Shown: piece by piece, positions 7,363 to 17,425 of the stretch | How positions within the stretch are numbered: position 1 is the first letter of the stretch | Layout: every line of letters begins with the position of its first letter | Program-made: the position numbers and the translations under genes | Notes under the pieces: generated by a model | Database searches by the model: none | The model's input: only the letters and a program-made list of their open reading frames with translations | Told to the model about the DNA's origin: nothing | From: Ilumatobacter coccineus YM16-304 | Lineage (GTDB): Bacteria; Actinomycetota; Acidimicrobiia; Acidimicrobiales; Ilumatobacteraceae | Direction: 5' to 3' | Assembly: GCF_000348785.1 (NCBI RefSeq) | Contig: NC_020520.1 | Span: 2,046,001-2,110,000, forward strand | Length of the DNA: 64,000 nt

Positions 7363-9150
7363 TTACAGTGCGGCTTCGAGGTCGTCGACGGCCTTGGAGA
7401 GCTCGCTGGGGAGCTTGTCGCCGAACTGAGCGAAGTGCTGGCGGATCTGCGGCACGGCGGCTTTCCAACCGTCGACGTCGACCGACAGCAGCGTGTCGAG
7501 GTCCTTGTCGTCGACGTCGACACCGTCGAGGTCGAGTGCACCCTTCGGCGGCAGCTTGCCGATCGGGGTGTCGATCGCTTCCGACTTGCCGTCGACGCGC
7601 TCGAACACCCACTTGAGCACTCGGCTGTTCTCGCCGAAGCCAGGCCACAGGAAGCGGCCGTCGTCGTCGCGACGGAACCAGTTGACGAAGAAGATCTTCG
7701 GCAGGTTCGACACGTCGGTGCGGTCTTTCATCGACAGCCAGTGAGCGAAGTAGTCGGCGTAGTTGTAGCCACAGAACGGCAGCATCGCCATGGGGTCGAA
7801 GCGGAGCTCGCCCTGCGTTCCCTCGGCGGCGGCGGTCTTCTCGGAGGCCATGATCGAGCCGAGGAACACGCCGTGGTCCCAGCTGTCGGCTTCGGTCACC
7901 AGCGGCACGGTCGTGCGGCGGCGGCCACCGAACAGGATCGCCGAGATCGGCACGCCGGCGGGATCTTCCCACTCGGGTGCGGCCGACGGGCACTGCGACG
8001 CCGGTGCCGTGAAGCGTGCGTTCGGGTGTGCGGCCGGGGTGTCGACCTCGGGGTTCCAGGGGTTGCCCTTCCAGTCGGTGGCGCGTGCCGGCGGCTCGTC
8101 GGTCATCTCTTCCCACCACACGTCACCGTTGTCGGTGAGTGCCGTGTTGGTGAAGATCGAGTTGCCCCACATCGTCTCCATGGCGTTGTGGTTGGTCTTG
8201 TCGCTGGTGCCCGGTGCGACGCCGAAGAAGCCTGCTTCGGGGTTGATCGCGTAGAGCCGGCCGTCGTCGCCGATCTTCATCCAGCAGATGTCGTCGCCGA
8301 TCGTCTCGGCCTTCCAGCCCGGGATGGTCGGCACGAGCATCGCCAGGTTGGTCTTGCCGCAGGCCGACGGGAAGGCGCCCGCGATGTACTTCGATTCACC
8401 TTCGGGGTTGGTGAGCTTGAGGATGAGCATGTGCTCGGCGAGCCAGCCGTCGTCGCGGGCCATGACCGACGCGATGCGGAGCGCGAAGCACTTCTTGCCG
8501 AGCAGCGCATTGCCGCCGTATCCGGAGCCGTACGACCAGATCTCACGTGACTGCGGGAAGTGCACGATGTACTTGTTCTCGGCGTCGCACGGCCACGGAA
8601 CGTCGGTCGCTCCGTCTTCGAGCGGTGCGCCGACCGAGTGGAGGCAGGGCACCCACTGGTCGTTGCCGAGCACGTCGAGTGCGCCCTGGCCCATGCGGGT
8701 CATGATGCGCATGTTGGTGGCGACGTACGCCGAGTCGGTGAGCTGCACGCCGATGTGGGCGATGGGGGAGCCGAGCGGGCCCATCGAGAACGGCACGACG
8801 TACATCGTGCGGCCCTTCATGCAGCCGGTGTAGAGGTCACGCATCTTCTCGCGCATCTCGGCCGGGTCGCACCAGTTGTTGTTCGGGCCGGCTTCTTCTT
8901 CGGTCTCCGAACAGATGAAGGTGCGATCCTCGACGCGGGCGACGTCACCGGGATCGGAGTGGGCCCAGTAACTGTTCGGGCGCTTGGCCTCGTCGAGCTT
9001 GGTGAAGGTGCCCGAATCGACCAGCTCTTGGCACAGTCGTTCGTACTCGTCGGCGCTGCCGTCGCACCAGTAGATGTCGGCGGGCTGCATGATCGCTGCC
9101 CACTCGGCCACCCAGTCCTTCAGGCGCTGATTCGTCGTCGTACCGCTCAT
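7363..9150 (-). CDS. pckG: Phosphoenolpyruvate carboxykinase (GTP)
   Basis: This 595-residue protein matches GTP-dependent PEPCK (family about 600), which interconverts oxaloacetate plus GTP with PEP, CO2 and GDP at the gluconeogenesis/anaplerosis node. Diagnostic segments include the P-loop-like [32 protein letters not shown] and the C-terminal FVNWFRRD stretch. The ATG at 9150 is chosen because GGGGAGC lies just upstream; the frame continues to 9252, but that extension has no family similarity. PEP carboxylase is encoded at 53491-56283, so both directions of the PEP/oxaloacetate step occur in this window. Confidence 0.97.
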   Translation of the reverse strand: MSGTTTNQRLKDWVAEWAAIMQPADIYWCDGSADEYERLCQELVDSGTFTKLDEAKRPNSYWAHSDPGDVARVEDRTFICSETEEEAGPNNNWCDPAEMREKMRDLYTGCMKGRTMYVVPFSMGPLGSPIAHIGVQLTDSAYVATNMRIMTRMGQGALDVLGNDQWVPCLHSVGAPLEDGATDVPWPCDAENKYIVHFPQSREIWSYGSGYGGNALLGKKCFALRIASVMARDDGWLAEHMLILKLTNPEGESKYIAGAFPSACGKTNLAMLVPTIPGWKAETIGDDICWMKIGDDGRLYAINPEAGFFGVAPGTSDKTNHNAMETMWGNSIFTNTALTDNGDVWWEEMTDEPPARATDWKGNPWNPEVDTPAAHPNARFTAPASQCPSAAPEWEDPAGVPISAILFGGRRRTTVPLVTEADSWDHGVFLGSIMASEKTAAAEGTQGELRFDPMAMLPFCGYNYADYFAHWLSMKDRTDVSNLPKIFFVNWFRRDDDGRFLWPGFGENSRVLKWVFERVDGKSEAIDTPIGKLPPKGALDLDGVDVDDKDLDTLLSVDVDGWKAAVPQIRQHFAQFGDKLPSELSKAVDDLEAAL

Positions 9151-9472
9151 GTTGTTGCTCCCCGTTGAGATGGACCGCGACGAACCGATCGTCGAGGTGA
9201 ACCCACCGTAAACAACATTCGGGTGAGATCGGGAATCCGATGGGCGCTGCAAGCGCTTTCATCAGACCTTCCCATACCCCTATCTCTCGAAGCGATAGGC
9301 GGTCGGGGTCACATCGCAACGAGTGATCGCTGCGGCTGGCGGCGTGCAGCGGGCTGCCGGTTCGCGGCAATCCCCAGGTCAGCAGCGGTGCGCCATGGTC
9401 GCCGACGCCGAGCTCGAGGCCGCGCAGACGCGGCCGTCGAGCGATGTCGGAGTCGGTGTGGTGGGCTGGCCG
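9151..9472. other. 322-bp intergenic region upstream of pckG
   Basis: It holds the pckG leader with its Shine-Dalgarno sequence near 9158-9164. There is a weak hairpin CTATC/GATAG at about 9281-9299. No convincing gene is visible in either strand; frames crossing it lack recognisable sequence. Confidence 0.5.
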
Positions 9473-9706
9473 CTAGTTGAGCGGTTCGTGGCCGGGGGTG
9501 CCCATGTCGACCTCGGAGCCCATGCTGAGCTGCGTCGCTCGGCCGGCGTCGTCGAGGACGAACAACACACGCTGGCCTTGGCGCAGCATGCGGAAGATCG
9601 AACCCTGCAGCGCATCGGCCGCGAGTTCGTAGTCGTTGAGATCGGTATCGCACATGACCAGACCGTCACCGGTGGTGGGGTCGTAGGCCTTGATGACGCC
9701 CTGCAT
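9473..9706 (-). CDS. Small cold-shock-domain-like protein
   Basis: From the ATG at 9706 the product has 77 residues. The opening MQGVIKAYDPTTGDGLVMCD resembles the first strands of a cold-shock domain (G-x-I/V-K-x-Y/F ... G-x-G), and GQRVLFVLDD matches the G-x-x-V-x-F strand. The aromatic RNP motifs are only partly kept, so nucleic-acid binding is plausible but not shown. A longer frame upstream overlaps rpmB antisense and is not credible. The gene is 55 nt downstream of rpmB on the same strand. Confidence 0.7.
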   Translation of the reverse strand: MQGVIKAYDPTTGDGLVMCDTDLNDYELAADALQGSIFRMLRQGQRVLFVLDDAGRATQLSMGSEVDMGTPGHEPLN

Positions 9707-9761
9707 AGAAAGGAACGTACCGCGTCGGGTGGTGAGAAGTGAAGACGTCGAGGTCAGGCGC

Positions 9762-9953
9762 TCAGCCGGCCTTGACGACCTTGCCGGACTTGATGCAACC
9801 GGTGCACACGTTGACACGCTTGGTCGCTCCGTTGACCGAGGCGCGGATGCGCTGGATGTTCGGGTTCCAACGGCGCTTGGTGCGGCGATGCGAGTGCGAC
9901 ACCGACATGCCCCACGACGGGCCCTTGCCACACATTTCACACTTGCTTGCCAT
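9762..9953 (-). CDS. rpmB: 50S ribosomal protein L28, zinc-binding (C+) form
   Basis: The 63-residue product has the L28 core [15 protein letters not shown] and two CxxC pairs (C5/C8 and VCTGC near the C terminus), which make it the zinc-containing form. Actinobacteria often carry zinc-free paralogues induced under zinc limitation; none is present here. A strong AGGAG lies 7 nt before the ATG. It is transcribed away from the DAK2-domain gene, which is the usual arrangement (rpmB divergent from the yloV type). Confidence 0.97.
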   Translation of the reverse strand: MASKCEMCGKGPSWGMSVSHSHRRTKRRWNPNIQRIRASVNGATKRVNVCTGCIKSGKVVKAG

Positions 9954-10189
9954 GATGATTCTCCTGCGAGTCCTACTGACGGCGACGACCTGACAGCCGC
10001 ACCGAACGGCGGATTACGCTATCGCCCCAATCGGGCCGTCCAACGCAACGCGGTCGCGCAAATCCTGACGCCGATTCAGCGCTCGAACTCCGTTCGTCGA
10101 TCCTGGCGCCGATGCCGGCGGTTCGTGCCGGATCGGTGCCGCGGCGCAGCCCGGTGCGCGGCGGCGACTCGCCCGGGCGCCATGCGCCG

Positions 10190-10195
10190 TAGACT
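10190..10195 (+). promoter_or_regulatory. -10 box TAGACT, leaderless promoter
   Basis: TAGACT lies 8 nt before the GTG at 10204, with no Shine-Dalgarno sequence between. The 250-nt divergent region 9954-10203 must also hold the rpmB promoter, which I could not place. Confidence 0.5.
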
Positions 10196-10203
10196 CTCGC
10201 CTC

Positions 10204-11931
10204 GTGCCAACTCTGGAACGGTTCACCACCGAAGCGCTGCGGGATCTCGTCGTCACCTTTCGTGACACGGTGAAGGCACACGCAGGCGGACTCAATCGAC
10301 TCAACGTGTACCCGGTGCCCGATGGCGACACCGGCACCAACATGGCGCGCACGCTCGAAGCGGTCGTCACCGAGATGGAGACGGCGGCGGTCGACGACCT
10401 CGAAGCCACGTGCGACGCCATCAGCCACGGCTCGCTCATGGGTGCCCGCGGGAACAGCGGCGTCATCCTCAGCCAGATCATGCGCGGCATCGCGTCGACC
10501 ATGAAGGTCGAACCCTCCGATGGCGAGTCGATGGGTCGACGGTTCGCCGACGCGCTCCAAGCGGCGTCGGCCGGTGCGTACCAGGCGGTGCTCAAGCCCA
10601 TCGAAGGCACGATTCTCACCGTCGTCCGCGAGAGCGCCGACGCCGCGAAGGCCTCGGCCGACGAGGGCGGTTCGCTCATCGAGGTCGTGCGCGCGGCGCG
10701 AGCGGCGGGCAAGACCGCACTCGACAACACACCCGAGCAACTGCCGGTGCTCAAAGACGCAGGCGTCGTCGACGCCGGTGGCGCCGGCTTCCTGCTGCTG
10801 CTCGACTCGGCGTTGCACGTCGTCGACGGTGACCCGCTGCCCGAGGCCGAGGAAGACGATGGCACCGGGGGAGCGGTCGGTGCGGCGTTCGACGCGGTGG
10901 CGCACCGGTCGTCCGACGTACACGGCGAACTCGACGTGAGCGAGCAGCGCTACGAGGTCATGTACTTCCTCGATCTCGACGACGCGATGATCGACGACTT
11001 CAAGCAGGGTTGGGGAGCGATCGGCGACTCCATCGTCGTCGTCGGCGGCGACGGGCTCTGGAACTGTCACGTCCACACCAACGACATCGGCGCAGCGATC
11101 GAAGTACCGCTCGACCTCGGAGGCCGTCCACGGCAGATCCGCGTGAGCGACCTGTTCGAAGAGGTCGACGAAGAACACGCCAAGCGCGAGGCCGAGATGC
11201 AGTCCGACGGTGGCGGTGCCGCTGCCCCGTCGAAGCCGGTCAAGGCCGCGGCCGGCGCTGGTCTGCCGCCCGTCACCACCGCCGTCGTCGGCGTGTGCAC
11301 CGGTGACGGTCTCGTCGAACTCTTCGCGCAACTCGGCGTGCAGGGAGTGGTCACCGGCGGCCAGACCATGAACCCGTCCACGGCAGAACTGCTCGACACC
11401 GTCGAACACGTCAACGCCGACCAGGTCATCGTGCTGCCGAACAACAAGAACATCATCCCGGTCGCCGAACAACTCGACGCACTCACCTCGAAGCGCGTCG
11501 TCGTCGTGCCGACTCGTTCGATGGCGGAAGGTCTTGCAGCGCTCGTCGTGTACGACCCCGAAGCCGGCTGTGACGTCAATGGCGACGAGATGAGCGAGGC
11601 CGCGGCGTCGGTCGTCACGGGCGAGATCACGCAGGCGGTTCGCGACACCAAGACCGACATCGGCGAGATCCACGAAGGCGACTGGATCGGGATCGTCAAG
11701 GGCGACGGCATCGCCTCGGCCGCCCGAACGCAACTCGAAGCGGTGCTCAACCTGCTCGATCGCATCGTCGGTGACGACGCCGAGTTGATGACGATCATCA
11801 CCGGCGCCGATGCCGACGACGCCACCACGGCGTCGATCACCGGGTGGCTCCGCGACCACCACGCCGCGGTGTCGGTCGAGGTGCACGTCGGCGGGCAGCC
11901 GCTCTATCCCTACCTCTTCGGCGTCGAATAG
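10204..11931 (+). CDS. DAK2-domain protein (YloV/FakA-like)
   Basis: The 575-residue protein has an N-terminal DAK2 (dihydroxyacetone-kinase phosphatase-like nucleotide-binding) domain, with NVYPVPDGDTGTNM near residue 40 and SLMGARGNSGVILSQ near residue 80. The C-terminal half is of the DegV-like or YloV type, containing GGQTMNPSTAEL and VIVLPNNKNI. In Firmicutes the homologue FakA phosphorylates fatty acids with a FakB partner. In Actinobacteria the role is not settled. Its position between rpmB and recG is conserved in many Gram-positives. Start GTG chosen from the -10 box spacing. Confidence 0.9.
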   Translation: MPTLERFTTEALRDLVVTFRDTVKAHAGGLNRLNVYPVPDGDTGTNMARTLEAVVTEMETAAVDDLEATCDAISHGSLMGARGNSGVILSQIMRGIASTMKVEPSDGESMGRRFADALQAASAGAYQAVLKPIEGTILTVVRESADAAKASADEGGSLIEVVRAARAAGKTALDNTPEQLPVLKDAGVVDAGGAGFLLLLDSALHVVDGDPLPEAEEDDGTGGAVGAAFDAVAHRSSDVHGELDVSEQRYEVMYFLDLDDAMIDDFKQGWGAIGDSIVVVGGDGLWNCHVHTNDIGAAIEVPLDLGGRPRQIRVSDLFEEVDEEHAKREAEMQSDGGGAAAPSKPVKAAAGAGLPPVTTAVVGVCTGDGLVELFAQLGVQGVVTGGQTMNPSTAELLDTVEHVNADQVIVLPNNKNIIPVAEQLDALTSKRVVVVPTRSMAEGLAALVVYDPEAGCDVNGDEMSEAAASVVTGEITQAVRDTKTDIGEIHEGDWIGIVKGDGIASAARTQLEAVLNLLDRIVGDDAELMTIITGADADDATTASITGWLRDHHAAVSVEVHVGGQPLYPYLFGVE

Positions 11932-11954
11932 CGCTCCCGCTCGAGACGAACCGC

Positions 11955-11987
11955 CCGGACGGTTTGTCTCTGAGACAAAGCGTCCGG
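11955..11987. repeat. 33-bp palindrome, copy 2 of a pair
   Basis: This repeats the 6428-6460 element, with a central T instead of A at 11971 and one arm mismatch (11962/11980). It lies between the stop of the DAK2-domain gene (11931) and the next start. The left arm and most of the right arm are identical to copy 1, so the two are related by descent, not chance. Confidence 0.9.
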
Positions 11988-12016
11988 CCGGGCACCGCAT
12001 CGGTACCGTTCACGTC

Positions 12017-14086
12017 GTGACTGACGAAGGTGTTGCCGACCCGTACCTCTGGCTCGAAGACGTCGAGGGAGACCGAGCGCTCGACTGGGTTCGCGAGCGC
12101 AACGCCGACTCGGAAGCGGAGTTGTTCGACCGGCCAGAGTTCGAAGCGCTCCGCGCCGACACGTTGGCCGTGCTCGAAGCCGATGACCGCATCGCCTACC
12201 CGACGCGACACGGCGACCTGGTCCACAACTTCTGGACCGACGCGTCGCACCGGCGCGGCATTCTCCGGCGGGCCCGGTGGGCCGACTATCTGCGTGGCGA
12301 GGAGGAATGGGAGACGATCCTCGACATCGACGCGCTCTGCGAGACGGAAGGGGAGTCGTGGGTGTTCCACGGTTCGTCGACCCGGCGTTCCGATCGTCGG
12401 CGGGCGCTCGTCGACCTGTCGCCGGGCGGGTCGGATGCCTCGGTCACCCGCGAGTTCGACCTCGTCGACCTGCGCTTCGTGCCGGAGGACGAGGGCGGCT
12501 TCGTGCGGCCGTTGGCCAAGGGCGGACTCACCTGGATCGACGACGACACCGTGTACGTCACCTCCGACTTCGGGCCCGACAGCCTGACCCGTTCGGGCTA
12601 CCCGCGCACCGTTCGCCGCTGGCGACGAGGGACGCCGCTCGCCGACGCCGAGATCGTGTTCGAAGGCGACGTCGCCGACGTGGCCGCCGGCGTCGCCGTG
12701 TCGAAGATGGCCGGCTTCGAACACCACGTGTTCGAGCGTGCGCCCGACTTCTTCACGACCAAGACGTGGATCATGCGTGACGGCGAACTCGTCGCCGTCG
12801 ACGTGCCCGACGATGCCGAGGTGCGGTTCCACGAACGCTGGATCTTCGTGACACCGCGATCCGACTACGCCCACGGTGGGGTGACGTATCCCGGCGGCTC
12901 GCTGCTCGCTGCGCCGATCGACACCTTCCTCTCCAGGGATGCGTCGCTGACTCAGATCTTCACGCCGACGGCGACCCGGGCGCTCGAGAGCTTCGCATGC
13001 ACCCGGAACCGAGTCGTGGTCAACGTGCTCGACGACGTCCGCAACCAACTGTGGGTCGCGGAGCCACCGGCGGCTGACGGAATCGGTGATGCGTGGTCGA
13101 TCCATCCGCTCGACGGCGCCCCCGACGTCTGGTCGCTCGCCGTGTCGGCAGTCGACGGCGACGAACTCGACGACGTGTGGATTCACGGCAACGACTTCGT
13201 CACGTCCGAGACGCTCTACCTCGCATCGACCGCCGCTGGCGGTGCGCCCGAGCAAGTGCGCCAGGCACCGCATCGATTCGACTCGTCGGGCATCTTGATC
13301 GAGCAGCACTTCGCCACGAGCACCGACGGCACGAGAGTGCCGTACTTCGTGGTCGGGCACGCCGATGCGCTGCGTCGCACCGACGGCTCGGTCCCGACCC
13401 TGCTGTCGGGCTACGGCGGATTCGAGATCGCTCGCACCGCCGCCTACTCGGCGGTGATCGGCCGGTCGTGGCTCACGGCGGGTGGCGTGTACGTGGTGGC
13501 CAACATCCGCGGCGGCGGTGAGTACGGCCCGGCCTGGCACCGCGCCGGACTGCGCGAGCGACGACCGCGGGTGTACGAAGACTTCGAGGCGGTCGCCCGA
13601 GCCGTGACCGAACGAGGATTCACGTCGCCGGAGCGCCTCGGCACGTCGGGCGGCAGCAACGGCGGTCTACTCGTCGGAAACATGTACGTCCGCAGCCCCG
13701 AGCTGTTCGGGGCGATCGTGTGTCAGGTGCCGCTGCTCGACATGCAGCGCTACCACCTGCTGCTCGCCGGTGCGTCGTGGATGGCCGAGTACGGCGATCC
13801 CGACGATCCTGCGGACTGGGCGTACCTCGAGGGGTACTCGCCGTATCACCTGGTGCGGCCGGGCACGGCGTATCCGCCGATTCTGCTCACCACGTCGACG
13901 CGTGACGATCGCGTCCACCCCGGTCACGCCCGCAAGATGGCGGCCCGTCTCCTCGAACACCAGCTCGACGTGACCTACTGGGAGAACATCGAAGGAGGGC
14001 ACGGTGGGGCAGCCGATGCCGGTCAACAGGCGACCATGCAGGCGCTGATCTTCACGTTCCTCCGCACGCGACTCGGCACTCACTGA
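12017..14086 (+). CDS. Prolyl oligopeptidase family serine peptidase (S9A)
   Basis: The 689-residue product starts with PYLWLEDVEGDRALDWVRERN, the classic S9A N terminus, followed by a beta-propeller region and a C-terminal alpha/beta-hydrolase domain. The catalytic serine is S547 in GTSGGSNGGLL. The aspartate lies in TRDDRVHPGHARKM (D630/D631) and the histidine is H662 in EGGHGG. Such enzymes cleave short proline-containing peptides, usually in the cytoplasm. No signal peptide is seen. The GTG at 12017 is chosen; the frame is open further upstream but would overlap the preceding gene and the palindrome. Confidence 0.94.
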   Translation: MTDEGVADPYLWLEDVEGDRALDWVRERNADSEAELFDRPEFEALRADTLAVLEADDRIAYPTRHGDLVHNFWTDASHRRGILRRARWADYLRGEEEWETILDIDALCETEGESWVFHGSSTRRSDRRRALVDLSPGGSDASVTREFDLVDLRFVPEDEGGFVRPLAKGGLTWIDDDTVYVTSDFGPDSLTRSGYPRTVRRWRRGTPLADAEIVFEGDVADVAAGVAVSKMAGFEHHVFERAPDFFTTKTWIMRDGELVAVDVPDDAEVRFHERWIFVTPRSDYAHGGVTYPGGSLLAAPIDTFLSRDASLTQIFTPTATRALESFACTRNRVVVNVLDDVRNQLWVAEPPAADGIGDAWSIHPLDGAPDVWSLAVSAVDGDELDDVWIHGNDFVTSETLYLASTAAGGAPEQVRQAPHRFDSSGILIEQHFATSTDGTRVPYFVVGHADALRRTDGSVPTLLSGYGGFEIARTAAYSAVIGRSWLTAGGVYVVANIRGGGEYGPAWHRAGLRERRPRVYEDFEAVARAVTERGFTSPERLGTSGGSNGGLLVGNMYVRSPELFGAIVCQVPLLDMQRYHLLLAGASWMAEYGDPDDPADWAYLEGYSPYHLVRPGTAYPPILLTTSTRDDRVHPGHARKMAARLLEHQLDVTYWENIEGGHGGAADAGQQATMQALIFTFLRTRLGTH

Positions 14087-14140
14087 CCTCGTGGGATCGA
14101 CGCCCGACATCGTGAGTCCGACCGGGCGAGCGCCGTCGCC

Positions 14141-14146
14141 TACTCT
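14141..14146 (+). promoter_or_regulatory. -10 box TACTCT, leaderless promoter
   Basis: TACTCT lies 8 nt before the recG ATG at 14155, with no ribosome binding site between. Confidence 0.45.
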
Positions 14147-14154
14147 CACCTGCG

Positions 14155-16278
14155 ATGACTGAGATCACGCTGCGCGACCTCGCGGCGATTCCGATCGGGC
14201 GGCTCAAGGGTGTCGGCCCCAAGAAGGAGGCTGCGCTCGAGAAGGTGGGGATCACCAACGTGCTCGACCTCGTCACGACGTATCCGCGCCGATGGGTCGA
14301 CCGCACGAACGAAGCGCGTATCGCCGATCTCGTTCCTGGTGAGGAAGCGCTCGTGCTCGTCACGGTGCGATCGGTGACGAAGCGAACCACGCGCAATCGG
14401 CGGACCATGGTGAACGTCAACGTGGGCGACGGGTCGGGCCGGATGGACCTCGTGTTCTTCAATCAGCCGTGGCGTGAACGCCAACTGAAGGAGGGATTGC
14501 AGATAGCGTTGTTCGGCAAGGCCGACACCTACCGCGGTGGGCTGCAGATGTCGAACCCGGTCGTCGACCTGATCGGCGACCGCACCGGACGCATCGTCCC
14601 GATCTACCCGCAGAGCGAGAAGGCTCAGATCAACACGTGGGAGATGGCCGGCTGGATCGAGGAGTCGTTGCGTCGCTGCGCCGAGCGCGGCATCGCCGAT
14701 CCGGTCCCCGCGTCGATCCTCCGTGAGCACGGTCTCGCGGATCGTGCGACGGCGCTGCACGGCATCCATCTTCCGGAGGAGATCCGCCAGAAGGAGATCG
14801 CCCGCCGCCGGCTCGCGTTCGACGAACTGCTCCGAGTGCAACTCGTGCTGGTGCTGCGAAAGCGCTTGATGGAACGCGAGCAGCGTGGCATCGCACATCA
14901 GATCAGTGGTGAGCTGGTCGATCGGTTCTACACCGCGCTGTCGTACGACCTCACCGGGGCGCAGAAGCGAACGATCGCCGAGATCGAAGCCGATCTCGCC
15001 GCGCCGCACCCGATGCACCGCCTGCTGCAGGGCGACGTGGGTGCCGGCAAGACCGTGGTCGCCGTGGCGACGATGCTGGCCGCGGTGGAAGGCGGGCACC
15101 AAGCGGCACTCATGGCGCCGACCGAGGTGCTCGCCGAGCAGCATGCGGCCGGAATCTCGGAGCTCTTGGCCGGCGTGACCGTGCCCGATCCCGGCAACCT
15201 GTTCGGTGATCGGCCGCTGAGGGTCGAGTTGCTCACCAACCGGGTCACCGGTGCCGAGCGCAAGGACGTGATGGCCGGCTTGGCCGACGGTTCGGTCGAC
15301 ATCGCCATCGGCACGCACGCGCTGATCCAGGACAAGGTCGACTTCGCTTCGCTCGGCGTGGTCGTGGTCGACGAGCAGCATCGCTTCGGGGTGGAGCAGC
15401 GGGCCGCACTGCGTGACAAGACCGTCGACGGCACGACCCCCGACACGCTGGTGATGACGGCGACGCCCATTCCGCGCACGGCCGCCATGACCGTGTACGG
15501 CGACCTCGACGTGAGCATCCTCGACGAACTCCCGCCCGGTCGCACCCCGATCAAGACGCACTGGGCCAATGGTCCGCTGATGGAGACCGGCGTGTGGCAG
15601 GAGGTCCGCGACGAGATCAAAGCGGGTCGACAGGCCTACGTGGTGTGCCCGTTGATCGACGAGAGCGAGAAGCTCGAAGTTGCATCGGCGCAGGAGACCT
15701 TCGAACGTCTGCAGCACGACGAGCTCGAGGGGCTACGCATCGGCCTGTTGCACGGGCGACTCACGCCGGGGGAGAAGGAGCAGACGATGGAGGCGTTTCG
15801 CGCCGGCGCCATCGACGTCCTCGTCGCGACGACGGTGATCGAGGTCGGCGTCGACGTGCCGAATGCGACCGTGATGGTGATCCTCGACGCCGACCGGTTC
15901 GGCATCGCCCAACTCCACCAGCTCCGCGGCCGCGTCGGGCGCGGCGAGCACGCGTCGGTGTGTTGGTTGGTCACCCAACAGACCGAGGAGGAGAATCCGC
16001 GGGTCGAAGCGCTGGTGTCGACGACCGACGGGTTCGCGCTCGCCGAGGTCGACCTCGATCTGCGCGGCGAAGGCACGCTGATGTCGACCGCGCAGAAGGG
16101 ACGCAGCGACCTGAAGCTGGCGTCGCTGCGCCGCGACCGCAAGCTCGTCGAACTCGCTCGCAACGCGGCGTTCGAGATCGTCGACGCCGATCCGCTGCTC
16201 GCCCAGCATCCGCAGCTCGCCGACGAACTCGACCTGATCTTCAGCGACCGCGACGAAGAGTTCCTCGCCAAGTCCTGA
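14155..16278 (+). CDS. recG: ATP-dependent DNA helicase RecG
   Basis: This 707-residue protein (family about 690-780) has the wedge domain with an HhH-like IGRLKGVGPKKEAALEKVGI start and a helicase core. Walker A is GDVGAGKT from residue 293, the DExH box reads DEQHRFGVEQR, and motif VI lies in LHQLRGRVGRGEH. RecG remodels stalled forks and branched intermediates by driving reversed branch migration. The short remnant after the core (DRKLVELARNAAFEIVDADP) is typical. It is followed directly by a long palindrome. Confidence 0.97.
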   Translation: MTEITLRDLAAIPIGRLKGVGPKKEAALEKVGITNVLDLVTTYPRRWVDRTNEARIADLVPGEEALVLVTVRSVTKRTTRNRRTMVNVNVGDGSGRMDLVFFNQPWRERQLKEGLQIALFGKADTYRGGLQMSNPVVDLIGDRTGRIVPIYPQSEKAQINTWEMAGWIEESLRRCAERGIADPVPASILREHGLADRATALHGIHLPEEIRQKEIARRRLAFDELLRVQLVLVLRKRLMEREQRGIAHQISGELVDRFYTALSYDLTGAQKRTIAEIEADLAAPHPMHRLLQGDVGAGKTVVAVATMLAAVEGGHQAALMAPTEVLAEQHAAGISELLAGVTVPDPGNLFGDRPLRVELLTNRVTGAERKDVMAGLADGSVDIAIGTHALIQDKVDFASLGVVVVDEQHRFGVEQRAALRDKTVDGTTPDTLVMTATPIPRTAAMTVYGDLDVSILDELPPGRTPIKTHWANGPLMETGVWQEVRDEIKAGRQAYVVCPLIDESEKLEVASAQETFERLQHDELEGLRIGLLHGRLTPGEKEQTMEAFRAGAIDVLVATTVIEVGVDVPNATVMVILDADRFGIAQLHQLRGRVGRGEHASVCWLVTQQTEEENPRVEALVSTTDGFALAEVDLDLRGEGTLMSTAQKGRSDLKLASLRRDRKLVELARNAAFEIVDADPLLAQHPQLADELDLIFSDRDEEFLAKS

Positions 16279-16279
16279 C

Positions 16280-16328
16280 CCGCCAACCTGGTTATTCCCA
16301 TCCGGGATGGAAATCACCAGGTTGGCGG
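16280..16328. repeat. 49-bp palindrome after recG
   Basis: CCGCCAACCTGGT (16280-16292) pairs with ACCAGGTTGGCGG (16316-16328), and CCATCC pairs with GGATGG around base 16304. Most of the spacer bases pair too. It shares CCTGGTTA and the CATCCGGGATGG core with 1148-1184. It starts one base after the recG stop codon and lies between convergent genes. Confidence 0.88.
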
Positions 16329-16341
16329 CGGTCGGAGTGGA

Positions 16342-17328
16342 TCAGAGAGTCAGGTGCACCGAATCGACGAACACCTTCACGCCCGAGGTGCACATACTCA
16401 CTTGGTGGGCTGCATTCGGCAACGCCGGGCGGCCGCGGACGTCGAGTCCGGCGATTCCGAATTCGAGCTCATCGGGCTCGACGGGGAGGTTGATACTTCC
16501 GCCCGCGATGCCGATTCCGATGATCGTGCGGTCGGCGAGAGGGCGGCGTTCGCTGACGATGAAGTCGAGGTCGGGGGCGGGCCCGACTTCGTCGAAGTTC
16601 AAGTAGCTGACATCGATTCGCGTGATGGTGGCCCCGGGCGGCAGTTGGAGGTCCGCAACGGCGCACCTGTCTCCGGTCACGCTGTCGACGCGGTAGATGC
16701 CGTACCTCCCGATGTCCCAGCCGTCATCGACGGGAGTGAACGCAGCGCTGCTGAGGTGAATCGAATCGGTCTCCTGCGCGGCGAACTTCTCGTCGATCTC
16801 CGATCGCGGGTAGTACCGGTCGTCGTGGTCGTGGTCGACGTAGTAGCCGTTGACGTCGACCACGATGTCGACATTGCCGGCGTTGTTGTACACCTCGAAC
16901 TCGTGATCGACCGACAACGCCGTCGTCACGGCGTTGGGCACCGGCGGCTGCCCCGGCGAGGGATTGAGGCTCGCCGCGGTGGGTCGGTCACCGCCGGGCC
17001 ACACCGTGAGATACGACGACGCCGTGGCGTTGAGCGCGGTGATGTTCAGCGACAGCCCGTTGGCGTCGGCGGGGATCATCCCGGAACAATCGGTACCGGG
17101 TTCTTGGGCATCGACCGTCATCGTGTCGACTGCAGCGAGCGGTGCCGAGCGCGGTCCGACGGTGTTGGGCGCTGGTCGAGTGTCGGCGAGACGACACGGT
17201 GTGATGGGAATCAGCACGGGCCGGTTGCCGCTCGATGTGCCAGCGGTGGCGAACTGCTGCGTCGCCGCGCCGACCGACGTTCCGGAGACGAGCAGGGTCA
17301 TGCCGATGGCGATCGAACGAAATCTCAT
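16342..17328 (-). CDS. Secreted protein with CRLADTR motif, paralogue A
   Basis: The product has 328 residues with an N-terminal signal peptide (hydrophobic stretch around residues 6-22). The N-terminal half carries ITPCRLADTRPAP, NITALNATASSYLTVWPGGD, SLNPSPGQPPVPNAVTTAL and VDIVVDVNGYYVDH. These match a beta-rich repeat common in surface and secreted proteins of Acidimicrobiia and other Actinobacteria. The C-terminal part (about 165-328) is unlike the neighbouring paralogue and has no recognised fold. Function is unknown; an extracellular or cell-wall location is likely. Confidence 0.82.
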   Translation of the reverse strand: MRFRSIAIGMTLLVSGTSVGAATQQFATAGTSSGNRPVLIPITPCRLADTRPAPNTVGPRSAPLAAVDTMTVDAQEPGTDCSGMIPADANGLSLNITALNATASSYLTVWPGGDRPTAASLNPSPGQPPVPNAVTTALSVDHEFEVYNNAGNVDIVVDVNGYYVDHDHDDRYYPRSEIDEKFAAQETDSIHLSSAAFTPVDDGWDIGRYGIYRVDSVTGDRCAVADLQLPPGATITRIDVSYLNFDEVGPAPDLDFIVSERRPLADRTIIGIGIAGGSINLPVEPDELEFGIAGLDVRGRPALPNAAHQVSMCTSGVKVFVDSVHLTL

Positions 17329-17425
17329 GACGTCGATCCTGACGAACGGCGCCGACGGAGTCCTGAGTAGTTTCTACTCAGGCGGTCGAGGTCGTGAAGC
17401 CCACCGACAACGTGTCACGGACCGG

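Noticed and set aside
11810-12016. N-terminal extension of the prolyl oligopeptidase
   Set aside because: It would overlap the DAK2-domain gene and translate the 33-bp palindrome; the family N terminus begins at 12017.
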